From NCBI GenBank assembly GCA_947460915.1, contig CANHKJ010000001.1:1-48152 (forward strand): a stretch of 48,152 bases of DNA, given 5' to 3'. Source of the stretch: Verrucomicrobiia bacterium (lineage in GTDB: Bacteria; Verrucomicrobiota; Verrucomicrobiia; Verrucomicrobiales; Akkermansiaceae). Position 1 is the stretch's first letter. Each line of letters begins with the position of its first letter. The notes under the pieces are model-generated. The model had not been told where the DNA came from and ran no database searches. It saw nothing but the letters and a program-made list of their open reading frames with translations. The translations under genes were made by a program, and so were the position numbers. This document shows positions 1-8,564 of the stretch, one piece after another.

Positions 1-633
1 CCGCTGCCACTCAGCGCAGCTTATGTGTTAGGAAATAGCGCCACCATCACTTGGCTGTCGAATGCTGGGCCAGACGATGCCATTTCTCACTATCTCGTGA
101 GCATCGGCACCACGCAGGGAGGCAATCAACTCATCGACCAGGCAGTGGTGCCTGCGGCTCAATTTTCCTACAGCTTTACGGGCAACATTGGCACGGTGTA
201 TTATGCGAGCATCAAAGCTGTTTCTGCGGCGGGAGTTGCCTCGAGTGTCGCCGCGATGACCGATGCGGGAGCTCCGAACATGGCATCGACGAGCTCGCCG
301 ATGATTTTGTTAGATCCGCTTGCTGATAACGATGGCGACTCCGTGAGCAATGCTGATGAAGACATCGCAGGCACCAATCCTTTGCTCAATACTTCGCGTC
401 TCGCCATTTCTGCGATCACTCGCAGTGGTGCTGATGTTGTGCTCACATTCCCGAGCATTTCTGGTCGCTACTATCGACTGGAAACCAGCACTAGCCTTGC
501 GCCGAATTCGTGGAGTTTCGTTTCGAACAGCACCATGGCCACAAGCAACAGTGGAAGCTTTACCCATACAAACGGTGGCAGTGATCCTAAGCGCTTTTAT
601 CGCATCCGAGTTTCGACTACGCCAATTTTTTAG
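1..633 (+). CDS. Secreted repeat protein, C-terminal part (cut by window start)
   Basis: The frame is open from base 1, so the true start lies upstream; the stop is TAG at 631-633. The first ~75 residues look like the end of a fibronectin type III-like beta domain (AGPDDAISHYLVSIGT). Next comes a thrombospondin type 3 / calcium-type segment, DPLADNDGDSVSNADED followed by AGTNP, and then a C-terminal beta domain with SGRYYRLETS and a final FYRIRV. Long extracellular Verrucomicrobia and Planctomycetes proteins often end this way (established knowledge). The likely location is cell surface or secreted, and calcium binding by the Asp-rich repeat is inferred. What the N-terminal part does (for example an enzyme domain) cannot be seen. 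It converges on recN, with 35 bases between the stops and no clear terminator. Confidence 0.7.
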   Translation, partial: PLPLSAAYVLGNSATITWLSNAGPDDAISHYLVSIGTTQGGNQLIDQAVVPAAQFSYSFTGNIGTVYYASIKAVSAAGVASSVAAMTDAGAPNMASTSSPMILLDPLADNDGDSVSNADEDIAGTNPLLNTSRLAISAITRSGADVVLTFPSISGRYYRLETSTSLAPNSWSFVSNSTMATSNSGSFTHTNGGSDPKRFYRIRVSTTPIF

Positions 634-668
634 CAAATGGCACTGGGCTGAAGTAGCGCGGAAATGTC

Positions 669-2321
669 TTAGGCTTCGAGCAGGCTCTTGGCCATCGCGC
701 GGGCGGATTCGCCGCCGCCGCCGAGCATGCGCACGAGCTCATGGATGCGCGCTTCTCCCGTTACAGGGAAAAGACGTGAGCGGGTGCGGCCGTGGCTGAT
801 TTCTTTTTCGACGACGAAATGTCGTGCTGCGGTTGCTGCCACTTGCGGGAAGTGGGTGATGGCGATCACCTGGTGTCTCGCACCGAGCACGGCCATCTTG
901 CGACCCACGGCTTTGGCAACCTCGCCGCCGACGTTGGCATCGATCTCATCGAAGACCATCAATGGCGTCGCATCTTGATCGGCGAGTGCACTCTTCACGG
1001 CCAACATAACGCGGCTGATTTCACCGCTGGAGGCTACTTGGCGCAGCGGATGAAGTGGTTCGCCTGGGTTCGGTCCAAAGAGGAAATCGGTGGACTCCAT
1101 GCCGTGCGAGGAGGGATCGTTGAGGGCGGTGAGGGAAATCTCGAAGGCTGATTGCTTGAAGCCGAGGTCCTTGAGTTGCGCAGCAATTTCCTTGGCTAGC
1201 TTCGGTGCTGCCTTGCGGCGAGTGCTGCTGAGCTTGTTGGCGGCGGCATCGAGTTGGCTGCGCAGCTCGGTGATTTGTGCTTGCAGGAGATCGAGCTTTT
1301 CCCCGCGATTCTCGATGTTGTCGAGTCCGTTGCTGGCCTCATCGCGGGCCAGCAAGATGTTGGCAATGCTGCCACCGTATTTGCGCTTGAGCGACTCTAG
1401 CAGATTGACGCGCTCTTCCAACGCGGCTGCTTCCTCGGGATTGATTTCGAGTTCATCGAGATAATCGGAGAGAGTGCTTTCGAGTTCTTGCAGCTCTACA
1501 ACTGCGGTCTCCAGCCCAGTGCAGCGTTCGCCGATTGATGGATCAAGTTTTTCCAGATCGCGGATGTGGCGTTGCAGTTCGCTGAGGCGGGTGAGAATGC
1601 CATCATCTTCGCCCGCAAGCAGAGCCATGGCGGCAGAGGTGTTTTCTAACAAACGCGCGGCACTATTGGCGCGGCGGTAGCGATTCATCAGCTCGGTTTC
1701 TTCATCGGCCTGAAAATTGGCGGCGTCGATTTCATCGACTTGATGACGCAGGAGATCCAGCTCACGGGTGGAGACGGCATCGGCATTGCACAGTTCTTCC
1801 CACTCGGCGACCTTTTGCTTCCACTGTTGCCATTGGCCGCGGTATTGGCTGACTAGCGAATCGGCATTGGCGTAGGCATCGAGCATGGCCATTTGGCGAT
1901 CGGTGGAGAGCAGCGATTGGTGATCGTGAGGACCATGTAGATCGACGAGGTGCTCGCCGAGTTTTTTCAAAAGCCCGAGCGTGACGGGGGAGTCATTGAT
2001 GAATTGACGGGTGTTGGATTGGCCGATGACGCGGCGAATGATCAGGTCGTCATCAGGGAAAAAATCGAGCGCATTTTCGGCGAGGATCGCTTGGATCTCC
2101 TCGGCAGTGCTCAGGGAAAATACGGCTTCTACGGTGCAGGATTCTTCTCCTGTGCGGATCAGTGATTTATCGGCGCGTTCCCCTAACACGAGCTTGAGTG
2201 CGCCAACGATGACGGATTTTCCTGCTCCAGTCTCACCGGTGACGCTGATGAGTCCGCGATCGAGTTCCCAAGAAAGCTCATCGACGAGGGCTAGGTTGCG
2301 AATTTTTAACAGAGTGAGCAT
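669..2321 (-). CDS. recN: DNA repair protein RecN
   Basis: At 550 residues it is close to the usual RecN length (~553 in E. coli). RecN is an SMC-like ATPase that helps process double-strand breaks before RecA repair. The Walker A motif GETGAGKS is at residues 29-36, with an early DLHGPHDHQSLL region typical of RecN. A long coiled-coil-forming middle (about 150-380) follows, then the ABC signature SSGEISRVMLA (about 431-441), Walker B LMVFDEID (454-461) and the switch His in AITHFPQVAA. The start is ATG at 2319-2321, giving the usual N-terminus MLTLLKIRNLALVDE. It lies 66 bases downstream of the PBP gene on the same strand and may be co-transcribed with it. No Shine-Dalgarno site is visible. 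Confidence 0.95.
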   Translation of the reverse strand: MLTLLKIRNLALVDELSWELDRGLISVTGETGAGKSVIVGALKLVLGERADKSLIRTGEESCTVEAVFSLSTAEEIQAILAENALDFFPDDDLIIRRVIGQSNTRQFINDSPVTLGLLKKLGEHLVDLHGPHDHQSLLSTDRQMAMLDAYANADSLVSQYRGQWQQWKQKVAEWEELCNADAVSTRELDLLRHQVDEIDAANFQADEETELMNRYRRANSAARLLENTSAAMALLAGEDDGILTRLSELQRHIRDLEKLDPSIGERCTGLETAVVELQELESTLSDYLDELEINPEEAAALEERVNLLESLKRKYGGSIANILLARDEASNGLDNIENRGEKLDLLQAQITELRSQLDAAANKLSSTRRKAAPKLAKEIAAQLKDLGFKQSAFEISLTALNDPSSHGMESTDFLFGPNPGEPLHPLRQVASSGEISRVMLAVKSALADQDATPLMVFDEIDANVGGEVAKAVGRKMAVLGARHQVIAITHFPQVAATAARHFVVEKEISHGRTRSRLFPVTGEARIHELVRMLGGGGESARAMAKSLLEA

Positions 2322-2387
2322 GCGTGTTTTTTGTTGAGAAAATGGTTAGCGCAGAGTGGGGCGGTGATCAATCGGGATTTTGTGAAA

Positions 2388-4805
2388 TTATTCCTCGATC
2401 GGAACCGCGCGGAGTGGTGTGCGACCTTGGCCTTGCGGAAGATCGTTTTCTTCTACGGGTTGGGCGCGGAGGGGGCGATTGCTTGGTTGATTGGGATCTT
2501 CGACAGGGATGGCGCGGATCGGACGATCGAGCGGTCTCGGTGCGCTATTTCCTGCATCGGAGTCATCGAGCGGCACGGCGCGAATCGGATGGATCGGGCA
2601 ATAGTCATTTTCTGCGGGCAAGCTATCGGGATGCACTTGATCGACGTACGAAGTATTCGCGGCGTGGCAGCCTTCGGTGGCACGCTTGCCTGAAGAACGG
2701 CATAAGGTGCAGGAAACGAGGCCAGTCTCGGGTGTCATTTCAGTAAAAGGATTGGCCTTATAGCCAAGGCGGTCGGCCGTTTTCATGATGTCCACCCAGA
2801 TCGGTAGGGCGAGAGTGGCGCCGTAGCCTCCGGAAACAGTGCGCGTCGAGTCATCCATGCCGCACCATACGGCGCAGGTGAGCGAAGACGTATAGCCCGC
2901 GAACCAGGCATCTTTGAAATTGTTCGTAGTGCCTGTTTTGCCCGCGCATGGCTTGTCGAAGCCGAGTCGGCGAACGGCGGAAGCTGTGCCGCTGGTGGTG
3001 ACTTCTTGGAGGATGCGCGAGACCGAGTAGGCTGAGCCTGGTGAGCCAGCCTGGAAGGGCAGAGTATCGGTCTGATACACAATCTCGCCACTGCGTTTGC
3101 GGATCGAGGAAATCAAATAGGGTCGATAGCGGACGCCGCCGTTAGGGAGCATCGAGTAGGCAGAGGCAACTTGATAGGGCGTGGCCTCCCATGAGCCGAG
3201 ATAGGAGGAGGGCGTGGGTGGTAGATCGACATTGAATGCCTGCGTGCAGACATTCGCAACGTTATCGAATCCAGCGTAGTTGCCGACGCGCACGGACATG
3301 GTGTTGCGGGATTTGATCAGGCCATAAGAAACGGGGTGATTGCCGCCGTAGGTGCCGTCGGAGTTTTTGGGATGCCAGCTTGCGGGGGCTCCTTTGATTT
3401 CGCCAGCAGAGATGTAGGAGTCGGAGATCATGGTGTTCGGGCGTAGGCCTTTGTCGAACGCTGCGAGATAGACAAAAGGTTTGAACACGGAACCGATTTG
3501 GCGCTTGGCTTGGATTGCGCGATTGAATTTAGATTCATCGGCAGAGCGACCACCGACGAAGGCGAGCACTTGTCCGGAGTGGTTCTCGATGACCACGGCA
3601 GCACCTTGGATGTAGGCGGTGGGTGTTTTTTTCCCTTCGGGAATGGACTGCCACTTGGCGCGGGTCTGGTGTGGATAACCAGAGGTTCTTTCGATTTTGG
3701 AGAGCGATGCCTCGACGGCTTCTTCAGCTTTGGTCTGGATGAGTTGATCGATGGTGGTGCTGATGATCAACCCGCCGAGCTCGATGTTTTCTTTTTCGAG
3801 AATGATTTCCAGATCGCGGCGGATGGCATCGAGGGCGTAGGACTCGCGGATTTTGCGGCGATTGGCAGGTCGGATGTCGAGCGTTTGCAGCTTGGCGGCT
3901 GCGGCTTGCTCGGCACTGATGACTTCGGCGGTGACCATGCGATCAAGCGTGCTATTGCGCTCGCGGATGGCGGCCTCCATGTTGTTGAAGGGATTGAAGG
4001 CATCGGGGCCACGAACGATGCCTGCGAGCATGGCGGACTCGGAAAGATTGAGCTCGGAGGCATTTTTTTCAAAGTAAATGCGCGATGCCTCTTGGATGCC
4101 GCGGATGGAACGGCCCCAGTTGATCGAGTTCAGATAGGCCTCTAACACTTTATCCTTGGTGCCGAGATAGGACTCAATGCGGTAGGCGATGGCGATTTCC
4201 AAAAACTTGCGGTCGATTTGTTGCCAGAGGCTTTTCTTTTCGCCATAGCGCTTGAGCTTGAAAACATCCGAGGCGAGCTGTTGGGTGATGGTAGATGCGC
4301 CCTCGCGTTTGCCTTGGAGGTTTTTCAAAAACGCGCGGACGATGCCGATGGGGTCGAAGGCGCCGTGTTGATAAAAGCGTTCGTCCTCGCGTGCGAGAAT
4401 GGCTTTGCGGAAATCGGGTGCGACTTGGTCAAGTGAGATGATGTCGCGGATCTCGCCGTGGAGTCGTGCGAGCTCGGTGCCGCGGCGGTCGAGAATGATC
4501 GAGCGCTCGGGCATTTCATGAATTTTTCCGAGATCGTATTGCTTCGAGCGGAGTCCGTAAACAATGCTCAAAAACACCAACACATAGAGCCCTGCGATGG
4601 CGGGATCTCCGATCAGGCGGAGCAGGAAACGAATGGGCGTCGAGTAATTTCGGATGACGAAATGGAACAAGTGGAAGGGCCAGAAAACAAGGAGTGATCC
4701 CAGTGATTTTGGCTGGTGCTCGGGCTCACGTGAGCGCCTGCTGCGGGTGGCAGCGCTGTGTGTTTTGCTGGACTTGGATGATGGGCTTGGAGTGGTGCGC
4801 GCCAT
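2388..4805 (-). CDS. Class A penicillin-binding protein (PBP1A-type)
   Basis: This is a bifunctional peptidoglycan glycosyltransferase/transpeptidase of 805 residues. A basic cytoplasmic N-terminus is followed by one membrane segment at about 69-86. The GT51 domain has the catalytic Glu140 in AREDERFYQHGAF and the STITQQLASD motif near 171-180. The transpeptidase domain has the active Ser439 in GSVFK, SRN at 499-501 and KTGT at 623-626. After it comes a Cys-containing tail (CTLCRSSGKRATEGC) and an ~68-residue C-terminal region with four copies of an RAxPxEE-like repeat, encoded at about 2391-2594. The protein acts in the periplasm on lipid II. It is transcribed toward recN. The tail repeat is not a normal PBP1A feature and could be a cell-wall or partner-binding segment (inference). 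Confidence 0.93.
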   Translation of the reverse strand: MARTTPSPSSKSSKTHSAATRSRRSREPEHQPKSLGSLLVFWPFHLFHFVIRNYSTPIRFLLRLIGDPAIAGLYVLVFLSIVYGLRSKQYDLGKIHEMPERSIILDRRGTELARLHGEIRDIISLDQVAPDFRKAILAREDERFYQHGAFDPIGIVRAFLKNLQGKREGASTITQQLASDVFKLKRYGEKKSLWQQIDRKFLEIAIAYRIESYLGTKDKVLEAYLNSINWGRSIRGIQEASRIYFEKNASELNLSESAMLAGIVRGPDAFNPFNNMEAAIRERNSTLDRMVTAEVISAEQAAAAKLQTLDIRPANRRKIRESYALDAIRRDLEIILEKENIELGGLIISTTIDQLIQTKAEEAVEASLSKIERTSGYPHQTRAKWQSIPEGKKTPTAYIQGAAVVIENHSGQVLAFVGGRSADESKFNRAIQAKRQIGSVFKPFVYLAAFDKGLRPNTMISDSYISAGEIKGAPASWHPKNSDGTYGGNHPVSYGLIKSRNTMSVRVGNYAGFDNVANVCTQAFNVDLPPTPSSYLGSWEATPYQVASAYSMLPNGGVRYRPYLISSIRKRSGEIVYQTDTLPFQAGSPGSAYSVSRILQEVTTSGTASAVRRLGFDKPCAGKTGTTNNFKDAWFAGYTSSLTCAVWCGMDDSTRTVSGGYGATLALPIWVDIMKTADRLGYKANPFTEMTPETGLVSCTLCRSSGKRATEGCHAANTSYVDQVHPDSLPAENDYCPIHPIRAVPLDDSDAGNSAPRPLDRPIRAIPVEDPNQPSNRPLRAQPVEENDLPQGQGRTPLRAVPIEE
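2391..2594 (-). repeat. Four-copy degenerate RA(V/I/Q)P(V/L/I)(E/D)(E/D) repeat at the PBP C-terminus
   Basis: The copies read IRAVPLDD, IRAIPVED, LRAQPVEE and LRAVPIEE, spaced by Pro/Asn/Arg-rich linkers, and the last copy ends the protein. The repeats are degenerate in DNA as well as protein, so this is not a recent slippage product. The role is unknown. Confidence 0.8.
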
Positions 4806-4921
4806 AGAAAATTCTTTCGCCGCAGAGTAGGCGGGATTGGCGCAAAGAGCGAGAGCGATTTTGTGAAAAATCGGTGAAGAAGATCCTTATTCTCGAACTC
4901 GCTGATGAGTTAGTAGAATGA

Positions 4922-5710
4922 TTAGATTGTCATCGCGTGGAACCCACCATCGACGATCATTTCATGACCGGTGATGAATGAGCCTGCGGTGGATGAGGCG
5001 AGCAGCAGGGTGGCTCCGATCAATTCTTCGGCATTGCCGAAGCGTGATGCGGGAGTTTGACGCAGAATGTCGAGCACGCGTGATTCATCGAGCACCTTGC
5101 GGTTTTGCTCGGCGGGGAAAAAGCCCGGAACGAGAGTGTTGACGCGGATGTCTTTATCGGCCCACTCACGCGCAAGGTTTTTCGAGAGATTGTGCACCGC
5201 GGCTTTCGAGGCGGAGTAGGTGAACACGCGGGAAAGCGGGCTGAGGCCAGAAATGGAACCAAGATTGATGATCGAGGCGGGCTGGGAGTTATCGATGAAA
5301 TATTTGCCGAATACCTGGCAGGAACGGAACACCGCAGCGAGGTTGGTGTCCATGATGCGAGCGTATTCCTCCTCGGAGACTTCTAGAAATGGAGTAGGGG
5401 AATTGGTGCCTGCACCGTTGATGAGGATGTCCACTTGGCCTGAGCGCTCGATTACGGTATCAAGCAGATTTTGCAAGGACTCGCGGGAGGTCACATCGAC
5501 GGGCACGAAGTAGCCTTTGCCACCGTGCGAGGTGATCTCGGCGAGGCGACGCTCGGCTTTCTCGGGGATGCGACCGCCGAGCACGACTTCGGCACCTGCG
5601 CGAGCGAGGCCGACTGCCATCGTGCCGCAGAGTTCGCCAGTGCCGCCGATGACGACTGCGACTTTGCCTGTGAGATCGAAGAGGGATTTGAGGAAGCTGG
5701 TAGTTTGCAT
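4922..5710 (-). CDS. Short-chain dehydrogenase/reductase, gluconate 5-dehydrogenase-like
   Basis: A 262-residue classical SDR if started at the ATG at 5708-5710 (MQTTSFLKSLFDLTGK). An upstream in-frame ATG at 5782 would add an unlikely 24 residues. A glycine-rich nucleotide motif GGTGELCG lies near the N-terminus, followed by NGAGTNSP (the NNAG-like motif), the catalytic Ser in NLGSISG and YSASK as the Tyr/Lys pair. The protein ends DGGFHAMTI, typical of the gluconate 5-dehydrogenase / 2-dehydro-3-deoxygluconate dehydrogenase group. NAD(P)-dependent oxidation of a sugar acid is therefore likely, but the substrate cannot be fixed. It is divergent from ispF. A promoter-like pair sits just upstream and supports the shorter start. 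Confidence 0.85.
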   Translation of the reverse strand: MQTTSFLKSLFDLTGKVAVVIGGTGELCGTMAVGLARAGAEVVLGGRIPEKAERRLAEITSHGGKGYFVPVDVTSRESLQNLLDTVIERSGQVDILINGAGTNSPTPFLEVSEEEYARIMDTNLAAVFRSCQVFGKYFIDNSQPASIINLGSISGLSPLSRVFTYSASKAAVHNLSKNLAREWADKDIRVNTLVPGFFPAEQNRKVLDESRVLDILRQTPASRFGNAEELIGATLLLASSTAGSFITGHEMIVDGGFHAMTI

Positions 5711-5717
5711 GGTGTCA

Positions 5718-5745
5718 AAAATAGGTTGCTGGCAGGCACTGTGAA
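5718..5745 (-). promoter_or_regulatory. Putative sigma70 promoter of the SDR gene, near-leaderless
   Basis: On the minus strand it reads TTCACA (5740-5745), a 16-base spacer and TATTTT (5718-5723), followed by only 7 bases before the ATG at 5710. Transcription would begin at or next to the start codon. Found by eye only. Confidence 0.45.
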
Positions 5746-5894
5746 CGCTGTAGGGGATTTTGCAAAGGGTAAAGTCGATCATGTCGCAAGTTGCGTGCGT
5801 CGAGAATCAGGCAGAGAGTCGCAGAAAAAATCCCCGATGCTGGGTGGTTTGCTGTTGCGCCCGACGGGAGATACTGGTTCTCTGTGCGTCGAAT

Positions 5895-6365
5895 ATGATT
5901 GGAATTGGATATGATGTGCATCGTTTTGCGGAGAACCGTCCGCTGATTTTGGGTGGTGTAGAAATTCCTCACACCATGGGATTGGACGGTCACTCGGATG
6001 CGGATGTCTTGTGTCACGCCGTAGCAGATGCCGTGCTCGGTGCGCTCGGCGAGCCTGACATCGGTTTCTTTTTTCCTCCGGGAGACCCTGCTTGTAAGGG
6101 GATTTCTTCCCTGAAAATTCTCGAAAAATGCCGCCAGCGCTGCGAGGAATTGGGGTATCGACTGGTCAACATCGATTCCACCATCATCGCCGAGGCTCCG
6201 AAGGTGCTGCCACATCGCGATGCCATGCGTCAAGCCATGGGCACCGCACTCCAGCTCGACCCTGCGCGGGTAGGCATCAAGGCCACAACTAACGAAACCA
6301 TGGGCTTCGTCGGTCGCAAAGAAGGCATCGCCGCCATGGCCGTGGCGATGTTAGTGCCGTTGTGA
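5895..6365 (+). CDS. ispF: 2-C-methyl-D-erythritol 2,4-cyclodiphosphate synthase IspF
   Basis: This enzyme of the MEP isoprenoid pathway closes 4-diphosphocytidyl-methylerythritol 2-phosphate to the cyclic diphosphate, releasing CMP. It has 156 residues, the usual size. The N-terminus MIGIGYDVHRF carries the metal-ligand Asp and His. GLDGHSDADVLCHAVADA carries the third metal-binding His region, and the C-terminal TTNETMGFVGRKEGIAAMA motif is intact. The ATG at 5895 was chosen because family members begin exactly there; an upstream ATG at 5760 would add 45 residues of Cys/Arg-rich nonsense. It is a monocistronic gene divergent from the SDR gene. A weak promoter-like TTTGCT-16-GATACT (5848-5875) precedes it. 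Confidence 0.96.
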   Translation: MIGIGYDVHRFAENRPLILGGVEIPHTMGLDGHSDADVLCHAVADAVLGALGEPDIGFFFPPGDPACKGISSLKILEKCRQRCEELGYRLVNIDSTIIAEAPKVLPHRDAMRQAMGTALQLDPARVGIKATTNETMGFVGRKEGIAAMAVAMLVPL

Positions 6366-6533
6366 GTTTTGATTTCTAGCGGATTTGAGAGTAAAGCCGC
6401 TGCTCGATGGTTATCGGGGATCAATCGCGCAGCGTTGTGAAGATCTCTATATCCTGCCATGGGCTGGGAAATGAGACATCTCGAAGCCATGAATGTGGCC
6501 GAAATGGTTGTTTCGAGAGGGTGTAGTGGGGGG

Positions 6534-6818
6534 ATGTGCGATCACGCAAAATGGAAACAATGCACTTTTCCAAGGATTGATTGCATTTTGTTTCTCAGCT
6601 TGCGAATAATTCTTCTGTTTTTGGTTGCGTTAAGCATCTATTTTAGTTACATGGATGGCGTGCGCTCGCTGTGCATGGCACGTTTTTCTATTGCGACATA
6701 CTCGCAAGGGGTCGAACGAAATGCTGAGAGTCTTAACGGCGTCTGCGCGCGGCCAATAACAGCTTTGCGAGGCGGATATGAAGAAGATCTCATAAATAGA
6801 GTCATGAACGAGTGCTAG
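6534..6818 (+). CDS. Possible small membrane protein, unrecognised
   Basis: A 94-residue frame starting at ATG 6534 (the frame is open further upstream to an ATG at 6459). One strongly hydrophobic stretch, FLSLRIILLFLVALSIYF, is followed by a Cys-containing, mildly charged tail. No family was recognised, there is no Shine-Dalgarno site and no convincing promoter. It may simply be a chance frame in a gap; kept because nothing else explains the stretch. Confidence 0.22.
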   Translation: MCDHAKWKQCTFPRIDCILFLSLRIILLFLVALSIYFSYMDGVRSLCMARFSIATYSQGVERNAESLNGVCARPITALRGGYEEDLINRVMNEC

Positions 6819-6965
6819 GATAAGAGTATTTGTAAATGACTCTATTTTTGAAGCCTGGCGTTGCTGCACGCGAAATGGTTTTTCTCTGAGAGTTTCCACG
6901 GTTGAAGTCGGGGATGGCTCTAGGTGCGATGATCAAATCAACTGGTATTTTTGATGTTTTTTAGT

Positions 6966-6987
6966 GATTCAGGGTTGAATCGTTTTT
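6966..6987 (+). terminator. Weak terminator-like hairpin
   Basis: GATTCA (6966-6971), loop GGGT, TGAATC (6976-6981), then a T run at 6983-6987. Only six pairs, AT-rich; it has no obvious gene to serve. Confidence 0.3.
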
Positions 6988-7068
6988 GGTGGCTTAGGCT
7001 AGCGTTGATTTCAGCACCTACCCACCCTAATCATCGCTTAAGCGCTGGCCCGATTTCCTGGGTCCCGC

Positions 7069-7308
7069 TCAGTTGAAGTCAACGTCGTCGATGATGGAGC
7101 CGGGAATAAGTTCGATACCATTGTGACCGAAGTCTGCTTGACCGTAAGTGCCTCCAACGAACCAACCGCCGAGTCTAGGCGCTGGCGCAGAGGGGGATAT
7201 CACTTCTTTGGAGGATCCACCTGCAAATGGGGTGGTTGTCATGGATACAGCTGTAGTAATTGGTGGTAGTAGTTTGATATTGTTAGCCGTATAGTGACTA
7301 AGGCTCAT
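7069..7308 (-). CDS. Possible small hypothetical protein, 79 residues
   Basis: Reads MSLSHYTANNIKLLPP at the N-terminus, then a Pro/Ser/Thr-rich middle and a Gly-rich end (GGWFVGGTYGQADFG, finishing IIDDVDFN). There is no membrane segment and no known domain. The codon pattern looks more protein-like than the neighbouring gap, but no ribosome site or promoter supports it. It would be divergent from the TlpA-like gene. It could also be the tail of a decayed gene. Confidence 0.3.
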   Translation of the reverse strand: MSLSHYTANNIKLLPPITTAVSMTTTPFAGGSSKEVISPSAPAPRLGGWFVGGTYGQADFGHNGIELIPGSIIDDVDFN

Positions 7309-7357
7309 CCGGCAAACGGTTTTTGGAGAATTTTTTGCAGTTCCGCGGGCAAATGAA

Positions 7358-7385
7358 TTGCTTGCTGAAGGGAAGTGCTTACAAT
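7358..7385 (+). promoter_or_regulatory. Putative sigma70 promoter of the TlpA-like gene, near-leaderless
   Basis: TTGCTT (7358-7363), 16-base spacer, TACAAT (7380-7385; five of six consensus bases), then 7 bases to the ATG at 7393. The position also argues for 7393 as the start instead of the GTG at 7375, which would lie inside the promoter. Confidence 0.55.
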
Positions 7386-7392
7386 CCGCTGC

Positions 7393-8469
7393 ATGCGCAC
7401 CTTGTTTCTACTCACAATTATTGTTAGCCTAATTAACTCTAGCGTCTTTGCTCAGAGTGTTGCCATGGCTGATGGACTTCGCAAGGAGTTTAAGGGGAAG
7501 ATGGATGTCTGGACGCTAAGTTTGAGTGCCGCTAAGACGAGAGAGGCTCAGCAAAAACTCTGGGATCAGCGTCCTTCTGGTGATGAATATGCAAAAAAAA
7601 TCTGGAGCGCTCTTCGTGGTTCTCTGGATCAAGAGGCCTGTTTGGAGACAGCGAGTTGGTTGTTAAAATTGGTGCGCTCATTACCAGCGCAAGACGCTTC
7701 TCCTGATATCCTAGAACTACGTGCCGAGATTGTGCAGCAGGTGAGCGCAGTTGTTGAAAAACAACATTTGCGTAGTCCGCGTCTTGCTTCTATGTGCATG
7801 GGTTTAGTGGCTGTGGGCGATATGAGTTCGATGAAGTTGTTAGAGAGGATCGAAAAAGAAAATCCGGATCGTGCGGTACAAGGCGTTGCCGCACTGGGGG
7901 TTGCCATGTTGTTGGAGAGCTTGAGTGATGATGTGAAGACGATGAAGCGTCGTTTGAATCTGATCCGCAAAGCGATCATTGAAAGTGCGCATGTGGAGAT
8001 CGATGGGGTGACGATCGCGAAGCTTGCTGATGATCAGCTATATGTGATCCGTTATCTCACTAAAGGACGTGAGGCCCCTGATTTGAAAGGCATTGATGTG
8101 AGCGGTAATCCACTGAGCCTTTCCGAGCTCAAGGGAAAAGTGGTGGTGTTGATATTCTGGAACACGGCCATGGACGACTTCGAGCGTTTTCTCGACATTC
8201 ATCAGAAGCTAACAAAAAAGATGGAGGGCAAAAATTTTGCGTTGATAGGCGTGACGAATGACAGCTCGACGACGTTGCGCTTGCTGCAAGCAAACGGTTC
8301 TTTACCATGGCGCAATATCTGCGATGCGGATAGTGCTCTGGCGAAACAGTATCGCGTGCAATCTCGTCCCTTTGCCTATGTGCTCGATCAAAACCGGGTG
8401 ATTCAATACATGGGCAGTCCCGGCTCTTTCGCCGAGCTTACAGCGGATGCATTGATGCTGAATCCTTGA
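7393..8469 (+). CDS. Secreted thioredoxin-fold (TlpA/AhpC-like) protein without CXXC
   Basis: 358 residues from ATG 7393. The N-terminus MRTLFLLTIIVSLINSSVFAQ is a clear signal peptide. An ~200-residue alpha-helical region of unknown type follows. The C-terminal ~130 residues match the TlpA/AhpC-TSA fold: GREAPDLKGIDVSG, LSELKGKVVVLIFWNT, then YRVQSRPFAYVLDQ with the cis-Pro region. The strand that normally reads WCxxC instead reads WNTAMDDF, so the redox pair is absent and thiol-disulfide exchange is unlikely (inference). A binding or structural role in the periplasm is more probable. A GTG at 7375 gives a longer frame but is disfavoured by the promoter and signal-peptide positions. Confidence 0.8.
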   Translation: MRTLFLLTIIVSLINSSVFAQSVAMADGLRKEFKGKMDVWTLSLSAAKTREAQQKLWDQRPSGDEYAKKIWSALRGSLDQEACLETASWLLKLVRSLPAQDASPDILELRAEIVQQVSAVVEKQHLRSPRLASMCMGLVAVGDMSSMKLLERIEKENPDRAVQGVAALGVAMLLESLSDDVKTMKRRLNLIRKAIIESAHVEIDGVTIAKLADDQLYVIRYLTKGREAPDLKGIDVSGNPLSLSELKGKVVVLIFWNTAMDDFERFLDIHQKLTKKMEGKNFALIGVTNDSSTTLRLLQANGSLPWRNICDADSALAKQYRVQSRPFAYVLDQNRVIQYMGSPGSFAELTADALMLNP

Positions 8470-8529
8470 GCGATCTTGCGGCTTTCGTGTCGAGTGGAAA
8501 AATGATCGTATTTTCTACACGGTGGTTCC

Positions 8530-8557
8530 TTGCAGATTCGAGGATTCGATTTATAAT
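8530..8557 (+). promoter_or_regulatory. Putative sigma70 promoter of the YugP-like gene, near-leaderless
   Basis: TTGCAG (8530-8535), 16-base spacer and a perfect TATAAT (8552-8557), with 7 bases to the ATG at 8565. It is the best -10 box in the window. The predicted transcript starts at the initiation codon. Confidence 0.6.
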
Positions 8558-8564
8558 TTGAATC

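Larger units (their letters stand above)
6366..7392. other. 1 kb poorly coding gap with no recognised gene
   Basis: No conserved protein or RNA was recognised in this stretch, the largest such gap in the window. It holds two weak open frames listed separately (6534-6818 plus, 7069-7308 minus), a terminator-like hairpin at 6966-6987 and the promoter of the next gene at its right end. Relic coding sequence is possible but no parent protein could be named. No tRNA cloverleaf was seen by eye. Confidence 0.6.

Noticed and set aside
3498..4145. 215-codon open frame on the plus strand inside the PBP gene
   Set aside because: It lies entirely antisense to well-conserved PBP1A motifs; its Gly/Asp-rich translation mirrors the codon bias of the real gene.
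4856..4873. Hairpin CGATTTT-GTGA-AAAATCG between the SDR and PBP genes
   Set aside because: No T run in either direction, so I did not call it a terminator.
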